A stretch of DNA of 64,000 nt, taken from contig CM053810.1 in the NCBI GenBank assembly GCA_028671895.1, forward strand, positions 28,871,501 through 28,935,500, given 5' to 3'. The stretch is from Oenanthe sinensis. Its lineage: Eukaryota; Streptophyta; Magnoliopsida; Apiales; Apiaceae. The position numbers and the translations under genes were made by a program. Below, one piece after another: positions 1 through 11,400 of the stretch (its first letter is position 1; every line of letters starts with the position of its first letter). The notes beneath the pieces were generated by a model. It saw nothing but the letters and a program-made list of their open reading frames with translations. It ran no database searches and was not told the origin of the DNA.

Positions 1-2219
1 AGTTCCTCTAAAACGACACTGCTCATGGGTTTATGGTTCATCATATAGTCCTCCTCTAGGAATCTAGCATTGGTACTAACAATGACATCCCGATCCTTAG
101 GACTATAAAATAAATATCCTTTCGTTCCCATGGGATAGCCTACAAAAAGCCTTACTTCTGTACGAGATTCTAACTTAGTCACGTTCTTGTTCAACACATG
201 TGCTGGACAACCCCATATCCGAATATGTCTTAGACTAGGTTTTGAACCAGTCCACAATTCTTTTGGAGTCTTAGGAACTGACTTAGAAGGAACTAAATTC
301 AAAAGATAAGCTGTTCTTTCTAAAGCATGTCCCCAAAACGACTTGGGTAATTCTGAATAACTCATCATCGATCTAACACTCTCCAAAAGAGTACGATTCC
401 TTCTCTCCGCTACACCATTCTGTTGGGGTGTTCCAGGTGCAGTCAACTGAGACATGATCCCATTCTTTGATAAGTAATCCCTAAATTCTCCAAGCAAGTA
501 TTCGCCACCACGATCTGATCGTAGTGACTTGATACATTTTTCATGTCGCTTCTCCGTTACAGTTTTGTACTCCTTGAACTTGTCAAAGCACTCTGATTTA
601 CGGTGCAACAAATAAATGTATCCATATCTAGAATAATCATCAATAAAAGTGACAAAATATTCATAACCACCTCTTGCTTGAATATTCATGGGTCCACATA
701 AATCAGTATGAACCAATTCTAACACTTCTTTGGCTCTATTCCCCTTTGCCTTAAAAGGCCTAGTGGTCATTTTACCTTCCAAACAGGATTCACAGATTGG
801 AAATGGCTCCACTGCCAATGAGCCTAAAGGCCCATCTACTACCAGTCTTTGAATCCTCCTCAAGTTAATATGACCTAATCTTAAGTGCCAAAGATATGTT
901 TGGTTCAAAGAAGAAGGTTCCTTTCTTTTAGTAGTGATAGAAGATGTGTTATTTAATACCCTATGTTGTAGTTGCAGTGCAGGTTGATTAGGAGTGATTA
1001 TGTATAAATTGTCTTGCAATGTACCAGAACATATAACTAGTTTATTCCTCATAATTGAAACATTATGATCCAAATAAACATTATAACCATCCAAAGCAAG
1101 TTTAGAAACCGAAATTAAATTCCTTCTAAACGAAGGTACATAAAGACAATTGTTCAAAACCAAATTCCTATCATCACCAAAAGATAAATTAACATCTCCC
1201 ACTGCAACTACTGCTACTTTCGTAGCATCTCCCATGAACACATATATCTCGCCATCTCTAAGCATTCTGGATTGCTGGAACCCCTGCATAGAATTACAAA
1301 CATGATCAGTGGCTCCTGTATCTACACACCAAGTGCTCGTAGATATAGCCGCTATATATGTTTCTGTAACTAGAGAAAGAGACATACCAGTATTGTTTTT
1401 CTTCTTAGGAAGAGGACAATCCTGTTTCCAGTGACCCGACTGCTTGCACCTGAAGCACTTGTCCTTGGGCTTTTTCACAGCACCACCTTGAACTCCCACA
1501 GCTTTCAAAACTTTCTGTGTCTGAGCCTTTTTCTTCTTCTTGGCTTTCGGCTTAGAAGAAGAAGGTTTCTCAGCCACATTGACTTGAACACTCTGCTGAA
1601 AAAGTCCTTCAGCTGCCTGAAGTTCTGTCAGAAGTTCCGCAAGACTATACATCCTTTTGTTCATGGTGTAATTCAAGCGGAACTGCTCAAAACTTTTGGG
1701 TAAACTCATAAGGATGATATCGATCTGGGTTTCCCCATCAACCTCAGCACCAAGGATCTCCATCTCATTCAGATGTGACATCATCCTGAGAACATGATCC
1801 CTTACAGGTGTCCCTTCAGCCATCTGAGTGTTCATTAAAGCTTTCATTGCTACTTGCCTTGCAGCCCTATTCTGATCTCCAAAAAGTTCTTTGAGATTAA
1901 AGAGCATATCTGAAGCAGTGGCCATAGCCTGATGCTGATGCTGCAAAACACCTGACATTGCTGCCAGAATGTAACATCGCGACATCTCATCAGCCTTAAT
2001 CCACTTCTTATAATACTCCTTCTCAACTTCAGAAGCATTCTCAGCAGGCTCCTCTGGCTTGGGTTCATTAATGCAAAATTTGTACTCCTCAACAGTCAAC
2101 ACAATGTCCAAATTACGTTTCCATTCAATATAGTTAGGTCCAGTAAGTTTGTTATCCTTAAGTATGGTAAAAAGTGGATTAGAGCCCATTATATCCTGAG
2201 AATCATACATATAACACAT
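1..2219 (-). CDS. Ty1/copia gag-pol polyprotein (gag, protease, integrase), C-terminus outside the window
   Basis: I read the frame codon by codon from 2219 to base 1 and found no stop (739 codons). In-frame ATGs lie at 2219, 2210 and 2189. The last begins M-G-S-N-P-L, which looks like the usual gag start. A CCHC zinc knuckle (C-F-R-C-K-Q-S-G-H-W-K-Q-D-C) lies near residue 253. The aspartic protease motif W-C-V-D-T-G-A is near residue 295. The integrase HHCC region (W-H-L-R-L-G-H ... C-E-S-C) is near 440-482. The three integrase acidic residues sit in H-T-D-L-C-G-P, S-D-R-G-G-E-Y and N-G-V-A-E-R-R-N, near residues 505, 570 and 605. Gag packages RNA, protease matures the polyprotein and integrase inserts the cDNA. 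This is the only gag-pol here with no visible lesion, but its RT half cannot be judged. Confidence 0.9.
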   Translation of the reverse strand, partial: MCYMYDSQDIMGSNPLFTILKDNKLTGPNYIEWKRNLDIVLTVEEYKFCINEPKPEEPAENASEVEKEYYKKWIKADEMSRCYILAAMSGVLQHQHQAMATASDMLFNLKELFGDQNRAARQVAMKALMNTQMAEGTPVRDHVLRMMSHLNEMEILGAEVDGETQIDIILMSLPKSFEQFRLNYTMNKRMYSLAELLTELQAAEGLFQQSVQVNVAEKPSSSKPKAKKKKKAQTQKVLKAVGVQGGAVKKPKDKCFRCKQSGHWKQDCPLPKKKNNTGMSLSLVTETYIAAISTSTWCVDTGATDHVCNSMQGFQQSRMLRDGEIYVFMGDATKVAVVAVGDVNLSFGDDRNLVLNNCLYVPSFRRNLISVSKLALDGYNVYLDHNVSIMRNKLVICSGTLQDNLYIITPNQPALQLQHRVLNNTSSITTKRKEPSSLNQTYLWHLRLGHINLRRIQRLVVDGPLGSLAVEPFPICESCLEGKMTTRPFKAKGNRAKEVLELVHTDLCGPMNIQARGGYEYFVTFIDDYSRYGYIYLLHRKSECFDKFKEYKTVTEKRHEKCIKSLRSDRGGEYLLGEFRDYLSKNGIMSQLTAPGTPQQNGVAERRNRTLLESVRSMMSYSELPKSFWGHALERTAYLLNLVPSKSVPKTPKELWTGSKPSLRHIRIWGCPAHVLNKNVTKLESRTEVRLFVGYPMGTKGYLFYSPKDRDVIVSTNARFLEEDYMMNHKPMSSVVLEE

Positions 2220-3805
2220 AATTAGAGGGTGTTTAAAAAAATTGGTTCCTCTAACAATTATTTAAAATTAAAACACCAACACTTAAACACCATAGGTTTC
2301 CGGTATGCCACGTTGGGTGACTTGTATACCACCTAAATTTATTTAAATGTTACTTCGGTCCTACTACTAAATAATTAGTCACGTTAGGGTGATCTATATT
2401 ATTTTTCATAGCTAAGTGTATACCATTATTAAATCTTAAATTAATAATAATAATACCAGATGCGCCTTTTGACTATGATAAATTCTTGCTCCTAACAATA
2501 AGATACTACTAAAATTACAAATCTAAAGAGTATTCAGACTGACTGGCCAGGCCGGTGGAAGCATTGCCAAGAGGCTAACCACTTTTCTAGACACCAATCT
2601 AAATGGCCAGGTAAGCTGCACGCTTTCCTAGACACCAACGCAAGAATACTCAAAGATGTGTTATTTTAGATTCTCTTCCTAGTTGAGCGTGAAAGCTATC
2701 AAAAAATAGGGTATCCTTTTATTATTTGAATTCTATGAAACTTAGTACGCCACGTTGGGTGACATATGTACCTTCCAATATTCATAATTAATTTTAGAAG
2801 TTTGTTCTAGTAATTTCCATAACACTCTAGACACCATAAATTACATGCCACGATGGGTGACGTATACATAATTTATATTCGACTTAGTGTTAAATTACAT
2901 ACAAACAATAATGGAGACCATGGGATTTAATACCAAATTAATTCCCTCTCCCACTTAGTATTTTACTATGAGGATTTTATCTAGATGCATCGTCCTATGT
3001 TATTTTTTCGCAGTCCACATGTATCATAATAACAATACATATAACACATAACATAGCAGCATACTCATCATGATTAAAGCATAATAAAACAGCCCTATGT
3101 CCATGTCGTTCTAGCATGCGAAGGGTTAGTATCACATGGCATAACAAACAAACATGGAACACATAGTAGTAATAATCAAGATCAGCAAACATTATGTAAA
3201 ACATAATAAAATACATCCACTATTATGGCCCCGAAGAATAATCTTCAAAATCATCCATCGATAAATTTTCGAAAATCTTCAGCCGCCTGTTTGACTGCCT
3301 AAACGAGCTCAGAATGGCTTGAAAAATCTGGAGATGGTTTACATCTCCGCCTGTAGGTCTCGTTCTGCCATTTCCGAAAAGGTATTATTCGCCCCAATCG
3401 GATATCGTATGCAAAATCTGTAGCCAGAACAGCGAAGCAGCCACGAAAACAGCATATAGCAGCGGAAGAACTCTGTTTCTCGCGTCTTCGTTGATCAAAC
3501 AATTACATACGACAAATACAACAGAAAAATCTATTCTATTACATCAGATCATAATCTAAATTGAATACAATTCGAATTACAAGATTACAATCAAAATAGA
3601 AATCAAAAATTAAAACTAATCATGATCAACCCTCATGATTTAATTTACAACCACGATAAACCACGTGGGATCCAAAAACATAATTACAACCATGGCCATA
3701 ATAGTGGATAACAACCTGCATAAAAAAAACAATACAAACCCACCACTATATACATACATAATTACGACATGGACATCATATCATATAACGCAGAACCCTA
3801 GAACC
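2220..3805 (-). other. E1 5' leader (untranslated)
   Basis: This 1.6-kb segment separates the primer-binding site from gag. No long ORF fits a known protein. Its gag-proximal third (about 2290-2870) carries degenerate repeats of two linked motifs. The rest is AT-rich and shows no structure I can name. Long leaders usually hold packaging and dimerisation signals. Confidence 0.6.
2290..2865 (-). repeat. Dispersed repeat module in the E1 leader
   Basis: The plus-strand motif TGCCACGTTGGGTGAC occurs at 2306-2321, about 2746-2763 and (one change) 2846-2861, with a shorter relative at 2378-2392. A second motif, CTAGACACCA or AAACACCATA, lies near 2290, 2587, 2625 and 2828. In two places the two motifs occur as a pair about 15 bp apart. 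The copies are diverged, so this is not a recent tandem expansion. Confidence 0.7.
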
Positions 3806-3820
3806 TGGCTCTTGATGCCA
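3806..3820 (-). other. E1 primer-binding site
   Basis: The minus strand reads TGGCATCAAGAGCCA immediately inside the 5' LTR. It resembles the 3' end complement of initiator tRNA-Met (TGGTATCAGAGC) with a few changes. It fixes the orientation of E1. Confidence 0.7.
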
Positions 3821-3822
3821 AT

Positions 3823-4980
3823 TATTGGGACAATCGAATCATGATGCTGCGTTTTATGATATGAAAACGAACGAGTTTGAATAGAAAATTAACCTTAATG
3901 GCTACGGCGCAAGCGATTCAAATCCACGTCTTCTACTGTATTCCCGTATTCACCTTGAGCGAAGTGTGGCCTTCGATCCTCCCAAGGTTGCCTCCCTTCT
4001 AACTTTGAGATCTTGGAACCCTAGTTCTTGGTTGCCTCCTTGAACGGCTGCTCACAAAAACCCTAGTATTTTCCAACTCTTAGCTAGAAGAGAATAAGAT
4101 GAATATATAGGTTACAGTAGGGATCCTGGATAATTAGGTCGGGCCTTCCAATGACATTCTGGGTCAAGCCCAATGTCATTAAATATTAATTCAATCCACT
4201 AAAGAATTAATATTTGCACTACCTCTCCTAATGCCGTAATTTAATTATTTAATTCGGCTCCAATATTATTTGCTTATTAAATTCCCCATGTTTAAGATAT
4301 CGAATGTCCATTAATTAAATTAATTTCTGATAATTAATTTAATCAATATCTTTTATCCTTGATCATCCACTCAACCTTATAATTATGCAAGAACAAATCT
4401 GCCTGCAGGACTAAAGCATAATTATCTTTATGAGCTTTCAAGAGGACATCATCACCCGAATATTTTCGGACACGGTTTCCTTTTATAGTCAATATCCCAC
4501 TCTGTATGCAATGTCATTGTCCAAAACATAATATTGTGATTAACAAAAAATCACATCACATATGAATCAAAACATGTGCATTGCATACAAGTGTCAATCA
4601 CTGTATCCGGATTAAGAACCTAAGCAATAATAATATTATAGAATCTTAGTTCTTCTTTATTATCAGAATAGAAGAACAATTCTAATATTTTAATCCCGTT
4701 CAATATACACAAAGTATACAAGTATTATTCAATAATCAAGATAGATTATTTCCAAATAATACTTCAGTCATTCCAGTGGTTTGTTTAACTCCACTTAAAC
4801 TGTGAACATTTATTATATTATATATAGACACTGACAATCTAATCTTTTGTTATCCCATTTGATACTAGATTATCCACAATATATAATATACAAACAGTGT
4901 TAAAATACGCATTCAAGATTCTCAATAAAAAAAGACAATGTCATATACTTCAAACGAATAGTTCAGTATACTCCCTAACA
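3823..4980 (-). repeat. E1 5' LTR
   Basis: On the minus strand it begins TGTTAGGGAGTATACTG at 4980 and ends ...TGTCCCAATA at 3823, next to the primer-binding site. The expected terminal CA appears as TA, probably by a C-to-T change. Length is about 1158 bp. A TATATATT run near 4101-4110 is a candidate promoter box. The partner LTR is outside the window, so the edges rest on the terminal motifs and primer-site position. Confidence 0.8.
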
Positions 4981-5768
4981 AGAAGTCCATTAAAATGTTT
5001 AGGCCTCTACAAAAAATAAGAGTTCAGAAGATTTCAAACTAAAAATAGTGTAATGATTTAAGTATAGATGTCAAAGGGTTTCAATGATCAGAAGTAATGG
5101 AACAGTCCAAAGTTAATCAGCTGAAACAGAACAGAAGACAAGGGAATTCAATTCAGTGTTAGTCGTTTATGAACCAGACCAGTGCACTAAGCATCAGCAC
5201 AACAAGAAAAGAATTGTCTTGGTTAATCAGAAGAAAATCAGTTGATCAAGCCAGAAGAGTGAAAACCAAGTAGTAGTTACTTCAAGAACTCAAGAAATAT
5301 GTTAAGGCAAGTAATATTGCATGTGGTGGTTCTTACACAGATGAAACATTGTGCGAATCGCAACAAACTTCACTAAGGCGCAACAAACCAAGTTGAAATC
5401 TCAAGGAAATTCTAATTAAAGGGTTTGTGGTGCCTGCACAAGGAAATTGGAGTGCAGGCGCAACAACACATGTTGTGGCACCATATCTAAGTCAAGACGC
5501 AACAAAAGTTATTTGGATGATTGTGTGGCGCCTACACACTGCAACTAGTGTACATGCACAACAAAATGATAAAGGGGCGCACCATAAGTCGTAAGAATAC
5601 TTTGTAGCACCTACACACTGCAATCAGTGTGCAGGCGTAATAAAAGGAAAGCTAGGCACAACTAATATTGACAGTCGCAACAAAATAACAAGAGGCGCAA
5701 CAAACATGTATGTAGCGCCTACACACCACTCTCCATGAACAAGGCGCAACAAAGGACTTGTACATTGT
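4981..5768 (+). repeat. S: Sirevirus-type LTR fragment, left part (split by E2)
   Basis: This is plus-oriented LTR sequence. At 5159-5210 it carries a degenerate copy of the block (TTATGAACCAGACCA...) that is much better conserved in the E2, E3 and E4 LTRs. It ends at the ATTGT duplication of E2 and continues at 18365. Its left end is missing where E1 begins. An array of GGCGCAACAAA words fills 5340-5760. Confidence 0.7.
5340..5760 (+). repeat. GGCGCAACAAA / GCGCCTACACAC word array in S
   Basis: About nine variants of GGCGCAACAAA alternate with GTGGCGCCTACACACTGCAA. Some pairs form inverted repeats, for example CTACACACTG with CAGTGTGCAG around 5610-5635. Spacing is irregular, so this is a dispersed word cluster and not a simple microsatellite. 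Confidence 0.75.
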
Positions 5769-7226
5769 TGTTGGGTCCCGGAGATCGTAGAGGGGGGGTG
5801 AATACGATTCCCAAATTAAAATTATGACTTTTAATTATTTTTGGGACAACATAAAGATTACTTTGGTTCAAACCCGGGTACTGTTCATCATCTTCTTCAA
5901 CCTCAAGAACACCATTAAAATAACCAAGATAATGAACGGTAAATCATCTAAAATACACAACACAACAAGATCCAAGAATATAACTTTATATTCATTGAAG
6001 TGGGGTAGATGCTACAAACAAGTTCAAGAACATAAGCTCAAGAACACAACAAAGAAGTGATTTTTAGCTCCTCTAAAAATATTACAAATTCTAGATCTAG
6101 GAGACAAAAATCAAACCTATCTTCTAAACAAGATTTAGCAATGTTTACAATAGAAGAATAGATGAGTGGTATGATAAAGAAAATCATGGCTCTAAAATAT
6201 GCAAGATCTAGTTCGGCCATGGGGGAGAGAAAAATAATTCTTTTTCTCTCTCCCCTTTTCTCTTCTCATCCGGATGCACTACATACTGATTAAGACTTGG
6301 GTTTCTTCTTTATATATTGAAAAAGGTGTTGCTTTTTATTTTTCCACCTTTTTCTCTTGTTCTCCCAAATCATATCTTCAAAGTCATGTGCCAAGCATGC
6401 CTTTGGAAATATTTAATATAAAAGTAATATTTAATAAATATATAAAATATAAATAAAGATTATCTTTATTTATAAAATATATAAATAATTAAATAATTAC
6501 TTTATTTAATTAAATTAAATATTTCCATTCCACTCTTCAATTTGTGTAGACTTCCTTATCCAAATACTTGGCCCCGTATACGTGACTCCACCACGTCCAA
6601 GTATTTGGCCTTCTAATCTGTGAAGCTTTAGTAAGATCCAATCAGGTTGTGCCGTCTGTCCCTTATCCATTAGGCTGACATTTCTCCAACACTGATTTAC
6701 CACCTTTGTTGATCCTCCACATGACTCAAGAAAACCAACAACTTTAGAATTATTAAAATCATATTAACCGACGAGAGCTTGCCTCCAATGTCCTGACACT
6801 TGATGCAACGGTCTGGTTCATAAGTGACTAGTCTTGATAGGGGCTCTTGATTCCGAACATGATTCCACATTCTTCTTTGCAAACCTTACTTGTTGCTTCG
6901 ATTATAATGCACTAAAATCGTCATAGACTAAGACAATCTTCTGTAGCTTCCACATCCTTGAATAGATGTCAACATCTTTTATTCTCCACTGAGGCATGAA
7001 CATGTTAATGAACTTCTTCCAGTGAGCTTCAAGTCTGTAGATGATCCTTTGATACTTTGTCTTAACTGAACTCTGTGATCCAAGATTTCTGTGCACCTGC
7101 ATATTATTACATGTCCTGTTCTATTGTTGAGTTATCATCAACCATTACATAGAGATTACATTTAGCATTTCTAGTACACATGAAAGTGCAGTGAGTTACT
7201 TCCCTTCACTCCTATCTCCCCTTTCA
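5769..7226 (-). repeat. E2 3' LTR
   Basis: The plus strand begins TGTTGGGTCCCGG and ends ...CCTTTCA. On the minus strand it begins TGAAAGG and ends CCCAACA. The C-rich hairpin near its 3' end occupies 5784-5808. The block shared with the E3 and E4 LTRs is at 6778-6850. A TATATAAAG box lies near 6308-6316. Confidence 0.95.
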
Positions 7227-7240
7227 ATCTCCCCCTATTT
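7227..7240 (-). promoter_or_regulatory. E2 polypurine tract
   Basis: The minus strand reads AAATAGGGGGAGAT directly before the 3' LTR. It is identical in R1, E3 and E5. It primes plus-strand DNA synthesis. Confidence 0.9.
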
Positions 7241-7280
7241 GGTTGATATGGAATAGCAATCAAATACTATTTCCCTTTAC

Positions 7281-8475
7281 AATCTCCCCCAAAAGCAATT
7301 AAATAAAATTAACTACTAGAGGATAACTCAACTAACATACAAGAAATAATTAAAGTATTGGACATGAAAATAATATACAAAAGGTTCTGGAAAGATATAA
7401 TCAGTTAAATCCAGATTTCCTGAGTTGTTGAAAATGAATGATGAATTTCTGAATTTCATTTTCCTTTAGCTTCCTCCACTTCAATGTTCTTCAAAGATGG
7501 GGTTCTTTCAATAAAGAAACAAATCATTAGTAAAGACTTCTGACCAATCATTCTTGTTCATCTTGCAATTCGAACTAGAACATACAGCTCTCTATGTTCC
7601 CCATAAGAGGTCAACTCATTCTCCCCTTAAGGTTGTTCTCTCTTGGAATGAAAGTCACTTCTTCTTTTTCTTCAGGATGTTCTATTTCCAGGAAACATAT
7701 TTTTCTTTCTTCCCTGCACTATTCCACTGACTTCATCTATCACTGAAATAAGAAATAGAACACACTTGGACACTTCTCAGATGCCCCTTGAAAATCTCCT
7801 TCACATTCTTCTTTACCCAGAAAACTTCTACTTAGCAAAAACTCCCCCTGAGTTGATACTCTTCAAAGAAATCTTCATTTTCATTCATTGATCGTGCTAG
7901 AAAGAATTCTTCTGCCGAACCTCTCCTAAGAATGTTCCAAGGACAGATCTTCAAACAAATAGAGCAAAATCCCTTAGATATCTTTTCAGAATAAGATATA
8001 GCATTGCAAACCAAGATGTTAAGATTCTTCATAACTTCTTCCCCTTAGTACGACAAGTAGCTTCTTCCCAATTGACAAAAAGTAACTTCTCCACTTCAGA
8101 CGAAAAATCAGTTAAATCTACAACACCTTTAGGGATTAGGCTCCAACCAATTACTAAGAAACTCCCCCTTAGTAATTTCTCCATTGCATCACTAAGGTTT
8201 CAATTTTATCTAATTCTCCCCCTTAGTTCATGCAAGCTCCAATCCACCCTTGTGTCTTTAGATATCCTCTAAGTAACCTCCACAAGATAGGATTGACAGA
8301 TCTCATTTCTTGTATCACCAAGAGATCTCGTTTCTTGTATCACCAAATTCTCCCCCTTAGTTGAGAATATCCTTTAAAATAATAAAAGTATCATCTACAT
8401 CCAATCGAATAAGAAACTCTCTTTCAATTGAACATAAAATCCTCCTTAGGCCTAAAAATTAATGTCTCCCCCTTT
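7281..8475 (-). repeat. Multiple polypurine-tract-like motifs in E2
   Basis: Extra minus-strand purine runs of the form AAGGGGGAG or GGGGGAGAT occur at about 7283-7291, 7841-7850, 8039-8047, 8161-8171, 8214-8226, 8349-8360 and 8464-8475. Clusters of PPT-like motifs upstream of the 3' LTR are a reported trait of Sireviruses, which supports assigning E2 to that group although it has no coding sequence. Confidence 0.75.
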
Positions 8476-11400
8476 GAGATTGAGAACAACATGAATTAAT
8501 AGACCCAAAGGTAATAGTTTGGACATTCCCACTAAGCTTCAGCTAGACTCTTCTTCAGCTTGTCTTCCAGAAAAGAATCTTTTCAACATTCCAGAGCTAG
8601 AAAATTCAGTAACAGGATGCAAGCATAGTAGCAAGGTTAGTGTTTGGTCTATGGTTTCCTCACTTCTACTACGTTCTGTTGGTGTTTACACTTTCAAGCG
8701 TAAGTGTTCCACTCATTTCTCTCCCTATTTCTCTCACTCAAGTGTATCACTCCCTCACTTCACTCAAGTGTGTCTCTCCCTTACTTGCACTCATTCCAGT
8801 TATAGCAATTTGTACCTGCAAGTAAATCCATGCTAGTCTCACCAAGATATTATGGATCGTTGACTGTAGCATGTTGTCGATCACTAAAGATCTAGGTTCT
8901 GAGATGGAATCTCAGACAGGATTTCAGTTAGGTCATCACCCAACTCACCATGAGCAAATCCATGCACACGTGGCTCGTCGTCGGGGAATAACCCTTTTGA
9001 AATTGGAATCTCCTCCATTCCAGGAGTGACTGAAATCCCAACACCCTGATCCTCAAAAGACTCATCAAATTGGTAAACCAACTGAATCATAGTCTACGAG
9101 TTGTTGCTCAGCTACTTTCAGCATCAACAATCTCCCCATATGCAAATCCATGCACTGGATCGTTGAATGTGGTATGCGTACTAGCAGCTATTTAAGCATC
9201 AACCGACTCCCTATATGCAAGTCCATGCACTGGATCGTTGACGGTGATATGCCTTTAAGTTTTGAGCGATCCATGTATTCCAGAATTTGAATTCCTGGGA
9301 GAGTAGACGTGTACAAACATCTCTCTCAATCACCTGTGAAGATGAATTAACTCACTATTTTCAGTCATGGAAAACTGTTAGTGATTGCCTCTCAACATCA
9401 ACAGATTGCTCTGCGGATGTGAAATCCCGTTAGGGAACTAGGACTGTTCCTCCTAGGAAGGTTGACAAGGATTCTAATAAATGGCAAGAAATCCAAGTTT
9501 CCCTCAAACGCCTGTGAAGGTGGCTCAACAACTTCATTCACCATGAATGGTAAACAAAGAAGTTTAGGGGTTTTACCTATACCTCACAATGTGCACTTCT
9601 TGCAATGTGTCCTCACAATTGTTAGTCCCAAGAGAGGCTAGAGAACTGTTAGGTCCTATAACATCCCTTAGAAGCAAAAACTTTAGGATTACCATCAGCG
9701 TGAATGCTTTTGGTGTGCTTGACTCATTACAAGGTGCTTTGGCTGACGAGCGAATTTTCAATGAAATCACCCTGTTGAGAGAGTTCATTCAGAAACGGTT
9801 GAATTGCCTTTTCAGCTCTGCATCCTTTTGAGAGAATACAGATGAGCTACAGATACCTCAATTTGTATACTTCTTTCCTTCTCGAGAGGTAGAGCTGTGG
9901 GTGCACTTCCGACTTCATCCTTATTTGCTGCATCAAGTGCAGTTTCTCCCTTAACAACCGCTAATCTATATAAGTTCCTTATATCACCAAGGGTTGAAAG
10001 TTTGAATTAGAATGATAGTGTTTGGTACTAAGGCCTTGGTTAGAAATTGATGGATTATTCAACTTCTTGACCTTCCCCTATAGCCACTAAGGCCAAGCCA
10101 TTACAACTAAATAGATAGAGTTGATCAGAGCTATATAAAATTTGGTAGAGTATGATTAAACTTATTCTCTATTCCTTCTCAGAAATATAGCATCGGAGCA
10201 ATGTGTCCTCAAGAAACAATGCACCAGAGCTAAAATGTGGGAATTAATAAAGAATAGGTAAAAGAATATTAAGCCAAATTTCATAAACTCACAATTTTGA
10301 AAAAAAGTTTAACAGATTAACAAAAGTGTTCTTTTAAATTTCTCTTAGACAAATATCCAATTGAAATTCAACTCTTTTAACAAAAACATTTTGATTAATA
10401 ACTCAAATCTATTTCATCTTGCTCACTATATGTTTTCAGAAATTGTTTTGCAATTCATTCTTATCGGATATTATCTCCGACTTAAAACATAAATCATTTT
10501 TTTTAAAAATCGAATGAATGCTTTAGTCATACAGTCCAAGGCACTAATCCCAAAGCACACAACCATTGTTTTAATACTACAGGTCAATGTGAAACAGACA
10601 TTAACAAGAGTTTTGAAAAATGTTTTACCAATGGTTGATACCTCAAGATCAAAACAATTTACTCAAATAAAATAGCCTGATACCATGCAACCTAAGTTAC
10701 AAGTTATTAAGTAACTTTATTTAAACAAATAATGGAGAGAAAACAGTTTTCATTACAAAACATTTAGAGAGAGAGAGGATATATGATTTTGAAATAGAAA
10801 GATAATCCTCAAGAAATGTTCTCTTTCAAAGAAAACTTTTAGTGGCTTTTCATTCTCTGGTAAATGAATGCATGTTTAGATAAAACATTTTTCACAAGAA
10901 ATAGACAAGAAATTTCTTTATGCATTCAAGTTCTAAAGAATGAAAAACATATGTTAATACCAATGAATTATCAAAGTTATGAATGACAAGACATTCAAAA
11001 GTACTAACATCATTCAATCATTTTGTAATAAAATGATCAAGCACATAAGATACTTACATTATGCTAGACAATTACCATTTGTCGCTTGAAACAAACACAT
11101 TTTGCAATATAGATCATGGTAATTCTAAAGCATAAAACATAAGCATCCGCTAAACACTGAACATACATTGATCGAATGACAGCATTTAACTTCTTACACT
11201 ACATCTCAACAATTATCACATAAGCATATTGAAAATACTCATGACAATCAGAATGTATGTAAGCTCGAGGTACTAGTTGCATCAGAGATCAATTACCTTT
11301 AAATATTAATGCTAAAATTTATGATCTTTGACAACCCCTCGCGATGTAGTAACTTACTTTCAATATCAGTATTTTTGAAATAATCTTTTTGTCACTTAGT

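Larger units (their letters stand above)
1..4980 (-). mobile_element. E1: Ty1/copia LTR retrotransposon, 5' portion (non-Sirevirus)
   Basis: On the minus strand the order is 5' LTR (3823-4980), a primer-binding site, a 1.6-kb leader, then one open gag-protease-integrase frame that leaves the window at base 1. RT, RNase H, the 3' LTR and the left target duplication lie outside. The protease-before-integrase order defines Ty1/copia. The gag and leader do not resemble the Sireviruses in the rest of the window, and the LTR lacks their C-rich hairpin. I cannot name the lineage with certainty. The right LTR edge abuts a Sirevirus LTR fragment at 4981, so E1 probably inserted into it. Confidence 0.9.

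Noticed and set aside
5824..6456. Small ORFs of 60-78 codons repeated at 16957-17589
   Set aside because: They lie in the two E2 LTRs and are duplicated only because the LTR is. They have no homology or coding signal, and on the element's own strand they are mostly antisense.
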